Below, in pieces: positions 1 through 12,829 of a DNA stretch of 64,000 nt. The notes beneath the pieces were generated by a model, which searched no databases, was not told the DNA's origin, and was given only the letters and a program-made list of their open reading frames with translations. The DNA is from Prosopocoilus inquinatus (taxonomy: Eukaryota > Arthropoda > Insecta > Coleoptera > Lucanidae). How positions within the stretch are numbered: position 1 is the stretch's first letter; the number at the start of each line of letters is the position of its first letter. Made by a program: the position numbers and the translations under genes. The stretch is from assembly GCA_036172665.1 (NCBI GenBank), contig CM069876.1, positions 45,849,001 to 45,913,000 on the forward strand, read 5' to 3'.

Positions 1-80
1 TCACTTTCTTCCGATTGATTGGGCCAGCTTAGCCCGTCTGAATAACGACATGAGGCCAGAAACACGCGCTTGTGCAAGCC

Positions 81-362
81 CATGTTCTCTTCATTACCGC
101 TGCAGACATCGTACGAGTAACATGTTCCTTTCATTACCTGTACAGACAACGAACGAGTAACATGTTCTGTTCATTACCGTCGCAGACATCGTACGGGTAA
201 CATGTTCCTTTTAATTATCTCTATAGACATCGTACGAGTAACATGTTCTCTTCATTACCGCTGCAGACATCGTACGAGTAACATGTTCCCTTCATTACCT
301 CTATAGACATCGTACGAGTAACATGTTCTCTTCATTACTGCTGCCGACATCGTATGAGTAAC
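81..362. repeat. 40-bp minisatellite, about 7 copies
   Basis: A unit containing 'acatgttctcttcattacc' and 'gacatcgtacgagtaa' recurs at 81, 121, 161, 201, 242, 282 and 322, giving a 40-bp period with a few substitutions per copy. It lies upstream of the first visible Evi5 exon, so it is probably intronic. No coding potential is seen. Confidence 0.85.
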
Positions 363-2022
363 AAACACTGTGTATATACCGTTCCGTTCCGAATAGAAGC
401 TAATTCTTTGAGAACAAGATTCAATTTATGCTGTTTGACTGGAATTTGATCAATTAGTCACGTCCTGGAAAGTGCTAATGTCATTTCATTCGAACAATCT
501 GTTTAATTGCACGTGTTCTGTTTTCAAATTACAATATTGTCACTTTGCGATTTAATTTCCGATTTATTTTATTTATGAGTACTGAAAAATTCGAATCCTT
601 TCACAGATGTTTCCGCTGATTTTCTTCCTGCCTAAACGCGCGTTTTAATGCAAACAAAAGAAACGCAGAGTGTAAGTAAATGCGGCGTCATTTTAATATT
701 GGAGACGTTATCGAGCAATTCAGAGGAACCTACCCTGTAATTGATAATCCACGATTAATTGAACTTTTTCTTTAAGTTTGTATGTCGTCTTTATTAAATT
801 TTGCGCGATTTTTAAGCTATCCACCAAAAGATATTATTACATTTTGAAAGTTATGTCAATATAATATGGTATCGACGTGGTTATAATGTAAGGATTCGAA
901 TTATTCAGTACTCACAAATAAAATAAATTATAAATTAAATCACAATATTGCTATCACTTTACTACAAAATTATTACGTTACTCTCCTGGTCACTTCTGAT
1001 ACCAGGTGGCAAGTCGCGCTGAGAGGTCAACAGCTCTCCCGAAGCTGATCTCTGAAGGAGGTGGGAGTGGGTTAAACAAAACACTGAAGGCGCAAGGGAG
1101 CAACCCCAGCTGATGAGTTCACTCACACGGGTCCGCGTTGAAATTCAATTAACGCTACCGCGCGTGCGTCGGTGACCTTGGGGGCGGGTACGCTGATTAA
1201 TTAGCGGCGTCCCCACAAAACGAGATCTGCCTTATTCGCAACGATTCTTCTCTCTTTCACGCTAGTTTCAGCCATTTTTTTTTTTATTGTTAAACACAAA
1301 CTTAAACAAGCACGTTTCATTTCAATTTGTCCTCCTCATCAATGAAAACTCGGATTATATTAAAATTATAAATTTTCGTTTTTGTAATAATCGTAAAGAT
1401 CCGAATTTATTCCGTAAAACATCATAAATTTTTGCTGTGGTTGGATAGAGAATTTAATGAGCTATCAAAATCAGAATTGGGGGTTGCCATTATACAAAAA
1501 AAAAATATACAAAAAAAAAAATCGATGATGTCATTATTCGAAAACAAATGACTGTCAAAAACTGATTTTCACTAGAAAACGAGCGCTTTTTAAAAACAAT
1601 TCACCTATCCGAGTGCTTTTTCGAAATGTCCAAAATAAAGGTATTGCGAATTTTTTTCCATACTTTAAGGGGGGGCTCATTGTATATTTTGTATTTAAAA
1701 ATTTGGCCATTTTTTGAGATATTTTCATATTATCTCAAGACGAACCAATCTCTGACAATTCTGAAAATGTAAGTAGACGCCATTCGCGGAGCAAACCGTC
1801 CAAAATGAAGTAGAAATCGATTTCTGGCTTTCAACCCCGAAAACCAGAACGCTACTAACAAAGAAAATCGAGGTTCAACTTTGTAGATTCGGACAATTTG
1901 TCAAATGACTTTCCCATTTGATATGTATTTCAGAAAATGAAAAACGATTTGACGAATTGGGAAACATAATTATTGAAAAAAAGGGGGGAAAAAACTGTAA
2001 ATCGTTTTTTTTTTTTTGTTAG
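363..2022. other. AT-rich non-coding sequence, probably Evi5 intron
   Basis: No supported exon is seen here. The stretch holds an inverted repeat (531-600 against 890-955) and a GC-richer block at about 1,000-1,240 of unknown nature. It ends in a long T tract and an AG acceptor at 2021-2022. Confidence 0.5.
531..955. repeat. Inverted repeat, ~70-bp arms around ~290-bp loop
   Basis: Arm 531-600 matches the reverse complement of 890-955. Both contain 'caatattgt', 'gatttaattt', 'atttattttattt', 'gagtactga' and 'attcgaatcct' in order, with scattered mismatches. It could be the ends of a decayed foldback or MITE element. No flanking target duplication was identified. Confidence 0.7.
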
Positions 2023-5000
2023 GAACACAAGCAGAAGCAAGAACCTACGTCATCAGGTGACGCCCACAGCACCCCCAAGAAGCTCCTGTTCTGGGAAAAT
2101 CGCAGCAACGAGACGCAGAAGCTGGAGGAGGACCTCATGACGACGAGGATACGGGAAATGGAGACGCTCACGGAAGTCAAGGAGTTACGCCTGAAGGTGA
2201 GTGTATTGCTCATTCGAAAAGTATAGAGAAGGTCTTGGCTTGGTTCGTTTAGGCTTGCGTTTCTAAATAATCCGGCCATGAATTAGTGCAATGTTCTCGG
2301 GCCGTCGACACTCCTTTATGGTTGCAAATAAACAATATCTTTTGATAGGATCAAAAAAGATTACAAACGCAAGTTCTTTTTCTGGTTCGTGTAAATTGCG
2401 TCAAAATTATTATTTCACGCGTTCACATGGCCATAAAATGTTCGTCTCGCCTGTTTTCTTTTTTTCATCAGATCAGTTCATGTGAACTTCAAGTTTTTTT
2501 CGAATTGTTATTCCCTCGGGGAGATTAAATTAATTTCACCCTTGACATTTAACGCCATTGGTCAAGGAGTTGCGCCTATAGGTGGGTGTATTGCTCATTC
2601 GAAAAGTGTAGAGAGGATTTTGACTTTTTGGCTTGGTTCGTTTAGGCTTTCGTTTCTAAATAATCCGGCCATGAATTAGCGCAATTTTTCTCGAGGAGTC
2701 GACACTCTTTTATGGTTACAAATAAACAACATCATTCGGAGATACTATTTTTTTTTTGATAGGATCAAAACGACTGCGAGCGCAGTTCTTTTTCTAGTTC
2801 GAGAAAATTGCAGCAAAATTAATTATTTCAGGCGTTTGGACGGCCATAAAATTTTCGTCTTGCCTTTTTTTATTTATATCAGTTCATGTGAACTTCATGT
2901 TTCTGCGAGTTGTTATTCCATCGGAGAGATTAATAAAATAGAGACAAATTTAAATAAAAATTTTGTCTCCCCAAACACTCCGACCGTAAAAAGATCACCA
3001 TTTGAATGTGGATTTGATCCCAAAAGATCCTCACGGCTACCTTTCTGACCACAATTTGAAAACCACAGAGAATTTTGACGTTTTTGGCTCGATTCGTTTA
3101 GGCTTTCGTTTCGAAACATTCCGGCCATGAATTAGCGCAATATTCTCGAGGCGTCGACACTCCTTTATGGTTATAAACAAACAATATCATTCGCAGATGC
3201 TATTTCTTTTGATAGAATCAAAACGACTGCGAGCGCAGTTCTTTTTCTAGTTCGAGAGAATCGCAGCGAAATTATTATTTCACGCGTTTGGACGGCCATA
3301 AAATTTTCGTCTTGCCTTTTTTTATTTATATCAGTTCACGTGATCTTCAGGTTTCTGCGAGTTGTTATTCCGTCGGAGAGATTAAGAAAATAAAGACAAA
3401 TTTAAATAAAAAATTTGTCTCCCCAAACACTCCGACCATAAAAAGATCACCATTTGAATGTGGATTTGATCCCAAAAGATCCTGACGGCTTCCTTTCAGA
3501 CTACAATTCGAAAACTACAGAGAATTTTGACGTTTTTGGCTCGATTCGTTTAGGCTTTCGTTTCGAAACATTCCGGCCATGAATTAGCAGAATATTCCCG
3601 AAGCGTCGACACTCCTTTATGGTTATAAATAAACCATATCGTTCGGAGATACTATTTCTTTTGATAGGATCAAAACGACTGCGAACGCAGTTCTTTTGCT
3701 AGTTCGAGAGAATTACGGCAAAATTATTATTTCACGCGTTTAGATGGCCATAAAATTTTCGTCTCGCCTGTTTTCTTTTTTCTTATCGGATCAATTCATG
3801 TGAACTTCAGGTTTTTGCGAGTTGTTATTCCCTCGGAGAGATTATAAATCAGTTTCGCCCTTGACGTTTAGGAGGTTTAGATTCAGGTTCAGGTTCCTGG
3901 TTCAGGAGTTACGCCTAAAGGTCATGTGTATTGCGCATTCGAAAAGTGTGGAGAGGATTTTGACTTTTTGGCTCGATTCGTTTAGGCTTTCGTTTCGAAA
4001 CATTCCGGCCATGAATTAGCACAATATTCTCGAGACGTCGACACTCCTTTATGGTTACAAATAAACAATATATTTTGATAGGATCAAAAAAGATTGCAAA
4101 CGCAAGTTTTTTTTCTGGTTCGTGTGAATTGCGTCAAAATTATTATTTCACGCGTTCACATGGCCATAAAATGTTCGTCTCGCCTGTTTTTTTTTTTTAT
4201 TAGATCAGTTCACGTGAACATCAGATTTCTGCGATTTGTTATTCCCTCGGGGAGATTAAATTAATTTCGCCCTTGACATTTAATGCCATTGGTCAAGGAG
4301 TTGCGCCTAAAGGTGGGTATATTGCTCATTCCAAAAGTGTAGAGAGTTTTTTGATAGGATCAAAACGACTGCGAACGCAGTTCTTTTTCTAGTTCGAGAG
4401 AATTGCGGCAAATTATTATTTCAAGCGTTTGGACGGCCATAAAATTTTCGTCTTGCCTTTTTGTATTACATCAGTTCATGTGAACTTCAGGTTTCTGCGA
4501 GTTGTTATTCCGTCGGAGAGATTAAGAAAATAAAGACAAATTTAAATAAAAAATTTGTCTCCCCAAACACTCCGACCATAAAAATATCACCATTTGAAGG
4601 TGGATTTGATCCCAAAAGATCCTCACGGCTACCTTTCAGACTACAATTCAAAAACTACAGAGAATTTTGACGTTTTTGGCTCGATTCGTTTAGGCTTTCG
4701 TTTCTAAACAATCCGGCCATGAATTAGCGCAATATTCTCGAGGCGTCGACACTCCTTTATGGTTATAAATAAACAATATAATTCGCAGATACTATTTCTT
4801 TTGATAGGATTAAAACGACTGCGAACGCAGTTCTTTTTCTAGTTCGAGAGAATCGCTGCGAAATTATTATTTCACGCGTTTGGACGGCCATAAAACTTTC
4901 GTCTTGCCTTTTTTATTTATATCAACTCATGTGAACTTCATGTTTCTGCGAGTTGTTATTCCGTCGGAGAGATTAAGAAAATAAAGACAAATTTAAATAA

Positions 5001-8000
5001 AAATTTTGTCACCCCAAACACTCCGACCGTAAAAATATCACCATTTGAATGTGGATTTGATCCCAAAAGATCCTCACGGCTACCTTTCTGACTACAATTC
5101 AAAAACTACAGAGAATTTTGACGTTTTTGGCTCGATTCGTTTAGGCTTTCGTTTCGAAACATTCCGGCCATGAATTAGCACAATATTCTCGAGGCGTCGA
5201 CACTCCTTTATGGTTATAAATAAACAATAAAATTCGCAGATACTATTTCTTTTGATAGGATTAAAACGACTGCGAACGCAGTTCTTTTTCTAGTTCGAGA
5301 GAATTGCGGAAAATTATAATTTCACACGTTTAGATGGCCATAAAATGTTCGTCTTGCCTTTTTCTATTATATCAACTCATGTGAACTTCAGGTTTTTGCG
5401 ACTTGTTATCCCGCCGCGTCGGAGAGATTAAATTAGTTTCACTTTGGACATTTAATCCATTGGTCAGGGAGTTTGGTGACGCCTGAAGGTGGTGCGTTGC
5501 TCCTTCGAAACGCACAGGGGATTTTGACGTGTTTGGTTTTTGGCTTCGTTTAGGTGATGGAACTTGAAACTCAAGTCCAGGTAGGCACCAATCAGCTTCG
5601 CAGACAGGACGACGAGATCAAGAAGTTGAGGGAGGCGCTCGAGAGGGCCGAGCTGAGAGATCGGGAGGCGGCTGCGCGCCTCCTGGAGGAGCAGCGGAGG
5701 TACGCCGACTTGGAGAGCAAGATGAAGGACGAGCTGATGAGCGCGAAGATACGCGACGCGGAGAAAACGCAGACCGTGGCGGAATTGACTCAAAAAATCA
5801 GCCAGCTTGAGCTTAAGGTAACGTAACAACCGCGGAGGGCGTTGATTAAATTACCAAATTTTATACTCATGTAAAAATATGTAGAATGAAGAGATTGCGA
5901 CGGAAGGCGAGCTTCGCAGCCACTCCGTCGACGACAGCGAGAAAGTGCGCGACCTTCAAGATAAAATCGCCGATCTCCAAGCAGAGGTACGCATGTTAAA
6001 AAAAAAATGAGAATAAAAAAGCGCTTAATAATTTAGAATGAAATGATTAAGAGCTGTCACACGTTGCATGAAGCAAAAGCAAGCCCCGTACTTAATCATT
6101 TCATCCAAGGGTGTATCCATACTTATAAATTTATTCACTAACATCACTCGTCGTTCGACTTGAAACTTACTATTATGAGAGCACTCGCTTCAGCTTTGTG
6201 TTGTTTTTTTTTGTATTTTTCATCATACTTTTACCAAAGTATAAATACTAATAATACTCACACGTGTGTACATACATACATATTTAGATTAGAGGTGGTG
6301 CGTGGTTGTAAAGAAGGTTGGAGTTCGGGGTCTGGCCTCGAATTAATAATGTTGTAATAGGGGCGGTGTTCCTGCCACTCACGTTTTCTTTTTTTCTTTG
6401 ACGAGAAGTTTTGTGCTAATGAATATTTGTACAGTTCCCTACGCCTATCACGAGCCCGGACACTGAGCCGTGGAAGTGGCTCGAGTAAGTTACCAACTAA
6501 CGCTAAGAATGCTTGCCGTAGTAGAATTTTCCATCGTCATATGAAAAGATTCGGAATCAGTGCAATTTATAATAGCGAAAGTCCCACGCAATTTACAGTC
6601 GAATCAAATTTAAAATGCTTAACAAAAAAGAATTCTAAATAAAAAAGAACTAGAAACAAAGCTGCTACGTACGTAATACTAATTTAAAATTTAAAAAAAA
6701 AACTATTTTTGCGTATTTGTAATTTTTGTGCCGTGGAAACTAACTTCGGCACAATGCCAGCTGCTTAATCGTGACTGGCGCGAGGATTGAAATACGCGAA
6801 AAATTGAACGCCACTTAATTTTAACCAGAAACTTTTTGCTCGTAAATAAACGTAAATTGATTACAAAAACAGTTTACTTTAAAACGCAAAAAAGAAAACT
6901 TATTGTATCAGCATAATCAAGAGAGAAAAAATCCGACGGATCCGCTTTCGTTTAAAACGAAGGAAGAACGAATCAAACATTGCGGATTAAATTGCGCACA
7001 GAAATCGCTGGTCATAAATACCTGATTAAATAAAAGTTTCAAGCTCTTGAAGAAGCGTATAAATGAATGCTTGGTTTTGCTAAATATCTTCCACGCAACA
7101 ACGAAACGCAGGGTTGCCAGATTTTTTTGCAGGCAATGTCGCCATGTTGATAAAATGTAGACGAAAGGCCACAATTTTTCTAAAGCCTGCCCATGTAACA
7201 TGTTACGTTTTGTGCGCTTTCAGTTACACCTGTGAAAACGTATATAAGCAGCAGTACTTACCCTTTTAGAGAAAGAAAAATTACAGGAAACTGCAATTGC
7301 CTACTATTTTTTGCTTTCGACTGAAACTTGTAAAACTTGAAAACTACTTTACATTGAAAACGTTGTATTTTTTGTTTCTTTAATTAATAATAAATGCAGC
7401 AGAAATGAACAAAAGAAACTTCAAGCAAAATTTTAAAAAGATCTGATTTGGGGTATCGAAATTCAGATCAAACAAAAAAGTCGTATGTTCTTGATTAAAA
7501 ATGTAGCAAAGAAGAAACTTCATAAAATAAAAAATACGAGGACAAAAAAAAAACAAATAAAAAATCGCCCATTTGGGATAAAAAAAAAATCAGAACAAAT
7601 GAAACCTGCAAAAAATGGAAACGAGAGCAACGGCAACAAAATGCAAGTGGACAAAAAAAGACGAAGAACAAAAGAAGATCGATCGACAATGTCAAGCTGA
7701 AGGAAAAACAACAATCGAGAATTTGGTAGAAAATTAAAGCAAACTATAAAATAGTCAATAAAACGTTTAAAAAAAAAATTAACGACGAAATACAGTACCC
7801 AAAACAAAACTGAGATGGACACAAAACAAATGAATAACGAACACAAGAAATGCAAACTACAAAAAAAAAATCGCGTCAATAAAATGCCAAAAATCAAGAT
7901 GACCGCAAATAACGAAGAAAAAAATGAAAACCACAAAATAAAGTACAAACTAAAATGCGGTTAGAAGAGCAAAAAAGAAATACGTAGTACGAAAGCGAAA

Positions 8001-11000
8001 AAAACAAAAAAAAACAGAAGAAAATAAGTCTGACGACTAAGGTTACCAGAAACAAAAAGAAATCAAAAAAAGTTTAGTAAATACAAAATGTGAAAAAATC
8101 GATTTGGTAAAAATAAACAAAAGAAAAATACGAAAGCATAAAATGAATTTTAAAAAAGTACCACGATACTAAGATGAATAAAAAAAAGAAAATCGATAAA
8201 AAAAAATAAATGAAAAAACGGCGACTTTCCGGCCGAACACTTTTGCAAGACCTCAATTCCTTAAAACAAAACAAAGAGAAAAAAAAGATATGGAAGAGGT
8301 CGGCTGGTGTCGATGAACCTATCGTGGTCGGTTAGGTATCGATGAACCTCTAGGGTCTTTTAGGGGGTCGGAGTTATGAATTCTTGTCTAACCGAGGCCT
8401 GTCTGAATAATTTATTTAAAAGAAAATTGAAGATATGCGAATATTAAACGAAATTTGAAGTAAACATTGTACGTACAGTGGCGCACACAGAAAAAGGAAC
8501 ACTATACTAATCCAACCTTAATTAGCAGTTTTGCGTTTGGGTTAGAATGTCATAATAATAAATACAATGCAGTGCAATAATCGAATAAAACAAGAAAACA
8601 AATGAGAATTGTCGATGAAAATAGGACGAAAATAAAAATTGTGTAAAACTAACCGTAAGTCAAGTCGTTACGAAAACTGACGAATTTCAGCCACGACCAA
8701 AAATATAATCTGAAATATTAATGAAAAATAAGTTAATTATAAAAAATTAATATAAAGTCAAACAGAATAAAAGAGAAAACAAAAATAACAATCAATTGAC
8801 GGGATTAAAGTGTAAAATAAATTAAACTCGTACTCAGTGCAAGAAAAACAAACAAAAAACCATCGGGACGAAGATAAGACGAAAATAAAAATTCTGTAAA
8901 ACCAACTAACGAGTCAGAAAATCGAATCAAGAGCGTCGACGATTTTTTTTTAAGCAAAAGTTTGAACAAAAGAAAAGAGAGGTTATGTTCCCCATGCGAT
9001 ATGACGTTGCAGCAGGTTTTTTTACTTAAAACAAAAGCGATTGTTTTTCCTTGAAAAGAAAAAAAAAGAACGAGAAAATCAAATATATAAAATAAAGTCA
9101 AATCGAATCAAGACAATCGGTGTATAATTTAAAAAAGAAAATTGAAATAAAGACAAATAGAATCACATCAGATTGTCACAATTTAACAAAATCTAAATTT
9201 AACACAGTATACCTACATATATTTACATTTGGAAGGAGGCTGATGGACATTTTTCATTTTTTTAAGGGATCGATGCTTCAAAAACGTTGATTTGTGCTTT
9301 TCAGAACCTGACAATTTCCATTAAGCAAAAAGTATTTATGACCAGCGATTACTGTGCGCAATTTATTTCGTAATCTTTGTGTCGTTCTAGCTTAATTAGG
9401 CGTTTATTGTGACCGTTCAGATGAAGCATGGAAACCAAAAACTGGCATTTATTTAGGAATGCCCTGTGAATAGTATTTGGCGGGAGAAATGAATTGTGCG
9501 CGCAGAGTTCACTGAGAAGTATCGCTATCATTTCAGTAGCACTACATCCTGTTTAGCATGCATTATTGAAATTAAAAACAAAAATATTTTTAGAAGAAAA
9601 TTTACCTAAGTGTAAATTTTTTGAGTAAAAAAATTGGGAATTTCGTAATTATTAATTGCACCATTACTAAAGCATGTTGTTTATTTGAATTTATTTGTGC
9701 GAAGGAGAATTTAAATTACAAATAAAAGACAGTAAGGTAAGAAAGGAATGTGTTCTGACAATGACATTAGATAATTACTGTTTACGTAATTTCCATTCTC
9801 CTTCACGATTTATATTTATTCTGCCTGATTTTGTTCGCAATCGCCGTGTCCATTTTTGTGTGCTTCACTATTATTCATCACGTGATGTATGCATACGTAG
9901 CCATGTTTGTAGATACGTAGTTTACGGTTGTGCTGCATAAAAGAACGAAAGGAGCAAAAAAAATGCAGGTTTCAGTAACTTATCTTGGCGATGCTTTTAA
10001 ACAATTAAACATTTATTTTTCTATGTTTCTTTTACAGTTGGAAGTAAAAATAGATAGAAAAGGTAAAAAGTAGAGACTTAAGGAACTCTTGTCTATCCGT
10101 CCTTGAAGTGCAAGCGATTTATTGACTTTCCTTGATTGTTTATTTGGTATAACTTTTTTATTTTCGTCGTCGATTTTTTTAAAGTCAAGTTCTCAAGCTT
10201 TGTTAAATATTCAACTTCAACCTCGTAAACTTTATTGAACATCAAAATTTTTATACTGAACTTTGAACCTTCAAGTTTCCTTTCGAGCATTCACTTCAAA
10301 GATCTTATTGAACATCAACTTCCTAAGGCTCATCGTACGTCAGTTTTTAAAATTTTACGTTGAACTTCCACTTCAGACTTTTTTATACTTACAATAATCA
10401 ACCTTTTATACATATATTGAACATCGGCCTCACAGGTCTTTCAACATCAACACCAACTTGGTAAACCTTATTGAACTTTAAAATGTTTTGTATTGAACCT
10501 CAGGTTCAGATTTCAGATCCTTTTATGATTTGAACTGCCGTGTATGGAAGGTCAACTTCAAGTTTCCTTTTGAACATTCACTTCAAAGATCTTTTTGAAC
10601 ATCAACTTCACAAGGCTTATGCTGCGTCAATTTCTAAAATTTTACGTTGAACTTCTACTTCGGACTTTCTTATACTTACAATTATCAACCTTTGAACTTT
10701 TATACATATATTGAACATCACACAGGTCTTTCAACATCAACACCAACTTGGTAAACCTTATTGAACTTTAAAATTTCTGTATTGAACCTCAGGTTCAGAT
10801 TTCAGATTCGTTTATGATTTGAACTGTTGTGCATGGAACGTCAACTTCAAGTTTTCTTTTGAACGTTCACTTCAAATGTCTTATTGAACATCAACTTTAT
10901 AAGCCTTATTGAGCGTCAACTTCTAAAACGTTACGTAGCTGAACTTCCTTCTACTTTTTAATATTGTTACTATCCTTTGATCTTTTGCGTTGAACATCAA

Positions 11001-12081
11001 CTTCACGGGTCTTTTTAAACATCAACTTCAACTCATTGAACTTTAGAATTTTTGTATCTAACCTCAACTTCATGAGCCATAATGAACGTCACTTTTATAT
11101 ACTGAATACCGAATTATTTGTGTACTGAACTTCAACTTCATCATTTGAACTTTTGTGTTAAACATCAGCTTTTATTGAACGTCAACTTCGGAACTTTTTA
11201 GACTATAATCTAACTTCGCACTTTTTATTTTCTTGCCATTTGAACTCTAGTTTTGAACATCGACTTTACAAGTCTTCAGATTTTGTGCATTAAACCAGTG
11301 TTCTTATTTCTTGAGCTTGAAGTTCAACCTCAACTTCACAAGCCTTATTGATTATCGACTTCAATTTTTTTCTTTTTTTTTGTATTGAACTTCGCAAGTC
11401 ATGTTGATGTTACTGAAAGTCAACGGAATATGTACAGCCAAGATAAATTATTTAGCCTGGCGTTGGTGCGTCAAGTGTTCACTTGAAAAGTTCATCAAGT
11501 AAACCTTTGAATTTTGAAGTATAGTAGGCGATCTTGAATTTAGATTTTTTGCGAAACGCCGCTTTAGGTTATGCTACCTTACGGAAAATATTACAATTGT
11601 TTGATAGCTGTCATCCGTCAAAAGTCAAACCTTGACGTTTAGAAAGTCATTCATTTTTCTTCTTCCCATCTTCTTTCATCAAAGCCAACCAAAATGAAGG
11701 TGAACTTTTCAATTGAAGACTTGTTAGTTTAGGCATTGTAAAATCACCCCCTCCCTTCGAAATTTTGACGTGTGGGTGGTAATAAGCGGAAGTGTGTAAC
11801 TTTTGTAGGTCATGAGACTAGAGTCGTTCAAAGCGAGATGGATAGGGAGCGGCAACCCCCGCCTCCCGACCGAACGTTCGCCGTCGATCGACAGCAACGA
11901 CGAGGACGTCCGGATCAGGCTGGACGACCCGTCGCTCCGCCTGACCTTGAACGACTCGCCCAGCCCCCAGTCCGACCTGATCGAACTCAACGATGCTTGC
12001 AACAACCCGACGAGGGGCGGCAAGATCGAGCTCGACCCCAACATGAACGCTCGCTTCGAGCACAACGCCCCCCATGTCTGA
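2023..12081 (+). CDS. Evi5: Evi5 (TBC-domain Rab GTPase-activating protein), C-terminal part; 4 exons
   Basis: This is the 3' part of Evi5. The family stimulates GTP hydrolysis by Rab GTPases (Rab11 for fly and vertebrate Evi5), and its N-terminal TBC domain would lie left of this window. Exons seen: 2023-2196 (58 codons), 5554-5817 (88), 5885-5986 (34) and 11809-12081 (90 plus stop). All junctions are phase 0 with AG/GT borders. Exons 1-3 encode the charged coiled coil typical of Evi5; recognisable blocks are KLEEDLMTTRIREMETL, VKELRLK, NQLRRQDDEIKKLREAL, QRRYADLESKMKDEL, AELTQKISQLELK and KVRDLQDKIADLQAE. The last exon adds a less conserved Ser/Asp/Pro-rich tail that begins VMRLESFKARW and ends at TGA 12079-12081. 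The second intron is only 67 nt; the first and third are 3.4 and 5.8 kb and repeat-filled. Family identity is secure. The exact tail and any alternative exons are inferred. Confidence 0.92.
2197..5553. repeat. ~450-bp tandem repeats filling an Evi5 intron, about 7 copies
   Basis: The landmark 'ccggccatgaattag' recurs near 2271, 2665, 3121, 3573, 4006, 4717 and 5166, a spacing of about 390-455 bp with one unit merged or missing. Each unit carries 'gtcgacactcctttatggtt', 'gacggccataaaa' and 'gttgttattcc'. Some units also hold degraded copies of the end of exon 2023-2196 and of the acceptor before exon 5554. Short ORFs here are shadows of the repeat. Confidence 0.85.
6435..6484 (+). other. Candidate cassette (poison) exon in Evi5 intron
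   Basis: A 50-nt segment sits between a good acceptor (tttgtacag) and a strong donor (gtaagt at 6485), and it is open in the incoming phase 0. Because 50 is not a multiple of 3, joining it to the last exon gives an immediate in-frame stop (gag tca tga). Inclusion would therefore shorten the C-terminus. Only splice-like signals support it. Confidence 0.25.
7480..8280. repeat. A-rich dispersed repeat, related to 43.0-44.3 kb
   Basis: The stretch is nearly free of C and T. It shares phrases with 43,000-44,300: 'aaaagaagatcgacaa', 'attaaagcaaactataaaa', 'gatggacacaaaacaaatga' and 'ctccggccgaa' (ctttccggccgaa here) followed by 'ttttgcaa'. No conserved protein is encoded, and the short Lys- or Phe-rich ORFs are artefacts of composition. 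Confidence 0.6.
10090..11410. repeat. Degenerate 'ttgaacatcaacttca' word array
   Basis: Variants of 'ttgaac(a/t)tcaacttca' recur dozens of times at irregular 20-60 bp spacing. A longer unit of about 300 bp is also visible, for example 'ggtctttcaacatcaacacc' near 10,435 and 10,723. It lies wholly inside the last visible Evi5 intron. Confidence 0.75.
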
Positions 12082-12660
12082 CACCACGACTGACGTTACG
12101 ATTAGTTTAATATAGAAAAGAGAATTTAGGCTAATCTGATTTTTGTATACATGTATTTTTAATGTTCCCCACCATTAGACTTTTCTTTGTATATTATTAT
12201 TATTATAATTGTCGATATTTATCGAGGCACTCTTGGATATTATTTGTTTTTTCTTCTTCTTCTTCCTCTTCTCGCAAGGACTGGGTGTAACATGGGAATT
12301 TTTTTTTAATTATGAATTACGTTGGAATTTAAAAAATTATAAATACGGATCTGTGTAAGACACATACAAAGAAACAACACCACTGCCTTTTGCAGAGAAA
12401 ATGGGGACCGAACAGGTTTTAAGACGTTGTGAAAATCGTTTTGTTTCAAGAAGGCGTTTAAATTACCCGCTTGCAAATTGCGTCACGCTCGACGAACCAA
12501 TCGCGCGTGAGCTGGTGGCCATTTTGGTAACGTCACAGGGCGGGGAAATTGTTTCATCGTTTACAAAATATAAACGTTGCTTTTTTTTTATTGCGCTTCG
12601 GTGATTTTAATTTTTTTTTTCTTTTTAATAAATTAAAGTAACTATTAAAAATAAGTTAAC
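12082..12660 (+). other. Evi5: Evi5 3' UTR (minimal), with AATAAA
   Basis: AT-rich sequence follows the Evi5 stop codon. The first canonical poly(A) signal, AATAAA, is at 12627-12632. Longer 3' UTRs running into the repeats to the right cannot be excluded. Confidence 0.5.
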
Positions 12661-12790
12661 CTCGCATGTGATGTTTGGTGCAGGTTACAAAAATTAGCCG
12701 CCCGTCGATTACGTCACGGCATTTGATAAACGAATCGCGCTTGAGCTTGTCGCCAGGTGGTTTACGTCACAGCGCTGGGAATTTATTTCG
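12466..12790. repeat. Diverged direct repeat (two copies)
   Basis: Segments near 12,466-12,560 and 12,690-12,785 share, in order, 'cgtcac', 'aatcgcg(c/t)', 'gagct(g/t)gt', 'acgtcacag' and 'ggga'. They look like two old copies of one ~100-bp unit spaced about 220 bp apart. Confidence 0.5.
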
Positions 12791-12829
12791 TTTCAAAAAA
12801 TTGAATTTAATTCCGACGGATGGAGATGC

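Larger units (their letters stand above)
5987..11808 (+). other. Evi5 intron, AT-rich, with dispersed and degenerate repeats
   Basis: The donor is gtacgc at 5987 and the acceptor AG is at 11807-11808. Contents: a short candidate cassette exon (6435-6484), an A-rich repeat (about 7,480-8,280) related to sequence at 43-44.3 kb, and an array of 'ttgaacatcaacttca'-like words (about 10,090-11,410). The remainder is plain AT-rich sequence with no conserved exon visible. Confidence 0.6.

Noticed and set aside
1000..1245. GC-richer block that might be an exon or promoter
   Set aside because: No open frame with splice sites, TATA or recognisable motif could be tied to it.
7485..7948. Lys-rich and Phe-rich ORFs on both strands
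   Set aside because: They follow from A-rich composition of a dispersed repeat that reappears, without a conserved frame, at 43-44.3 kb.
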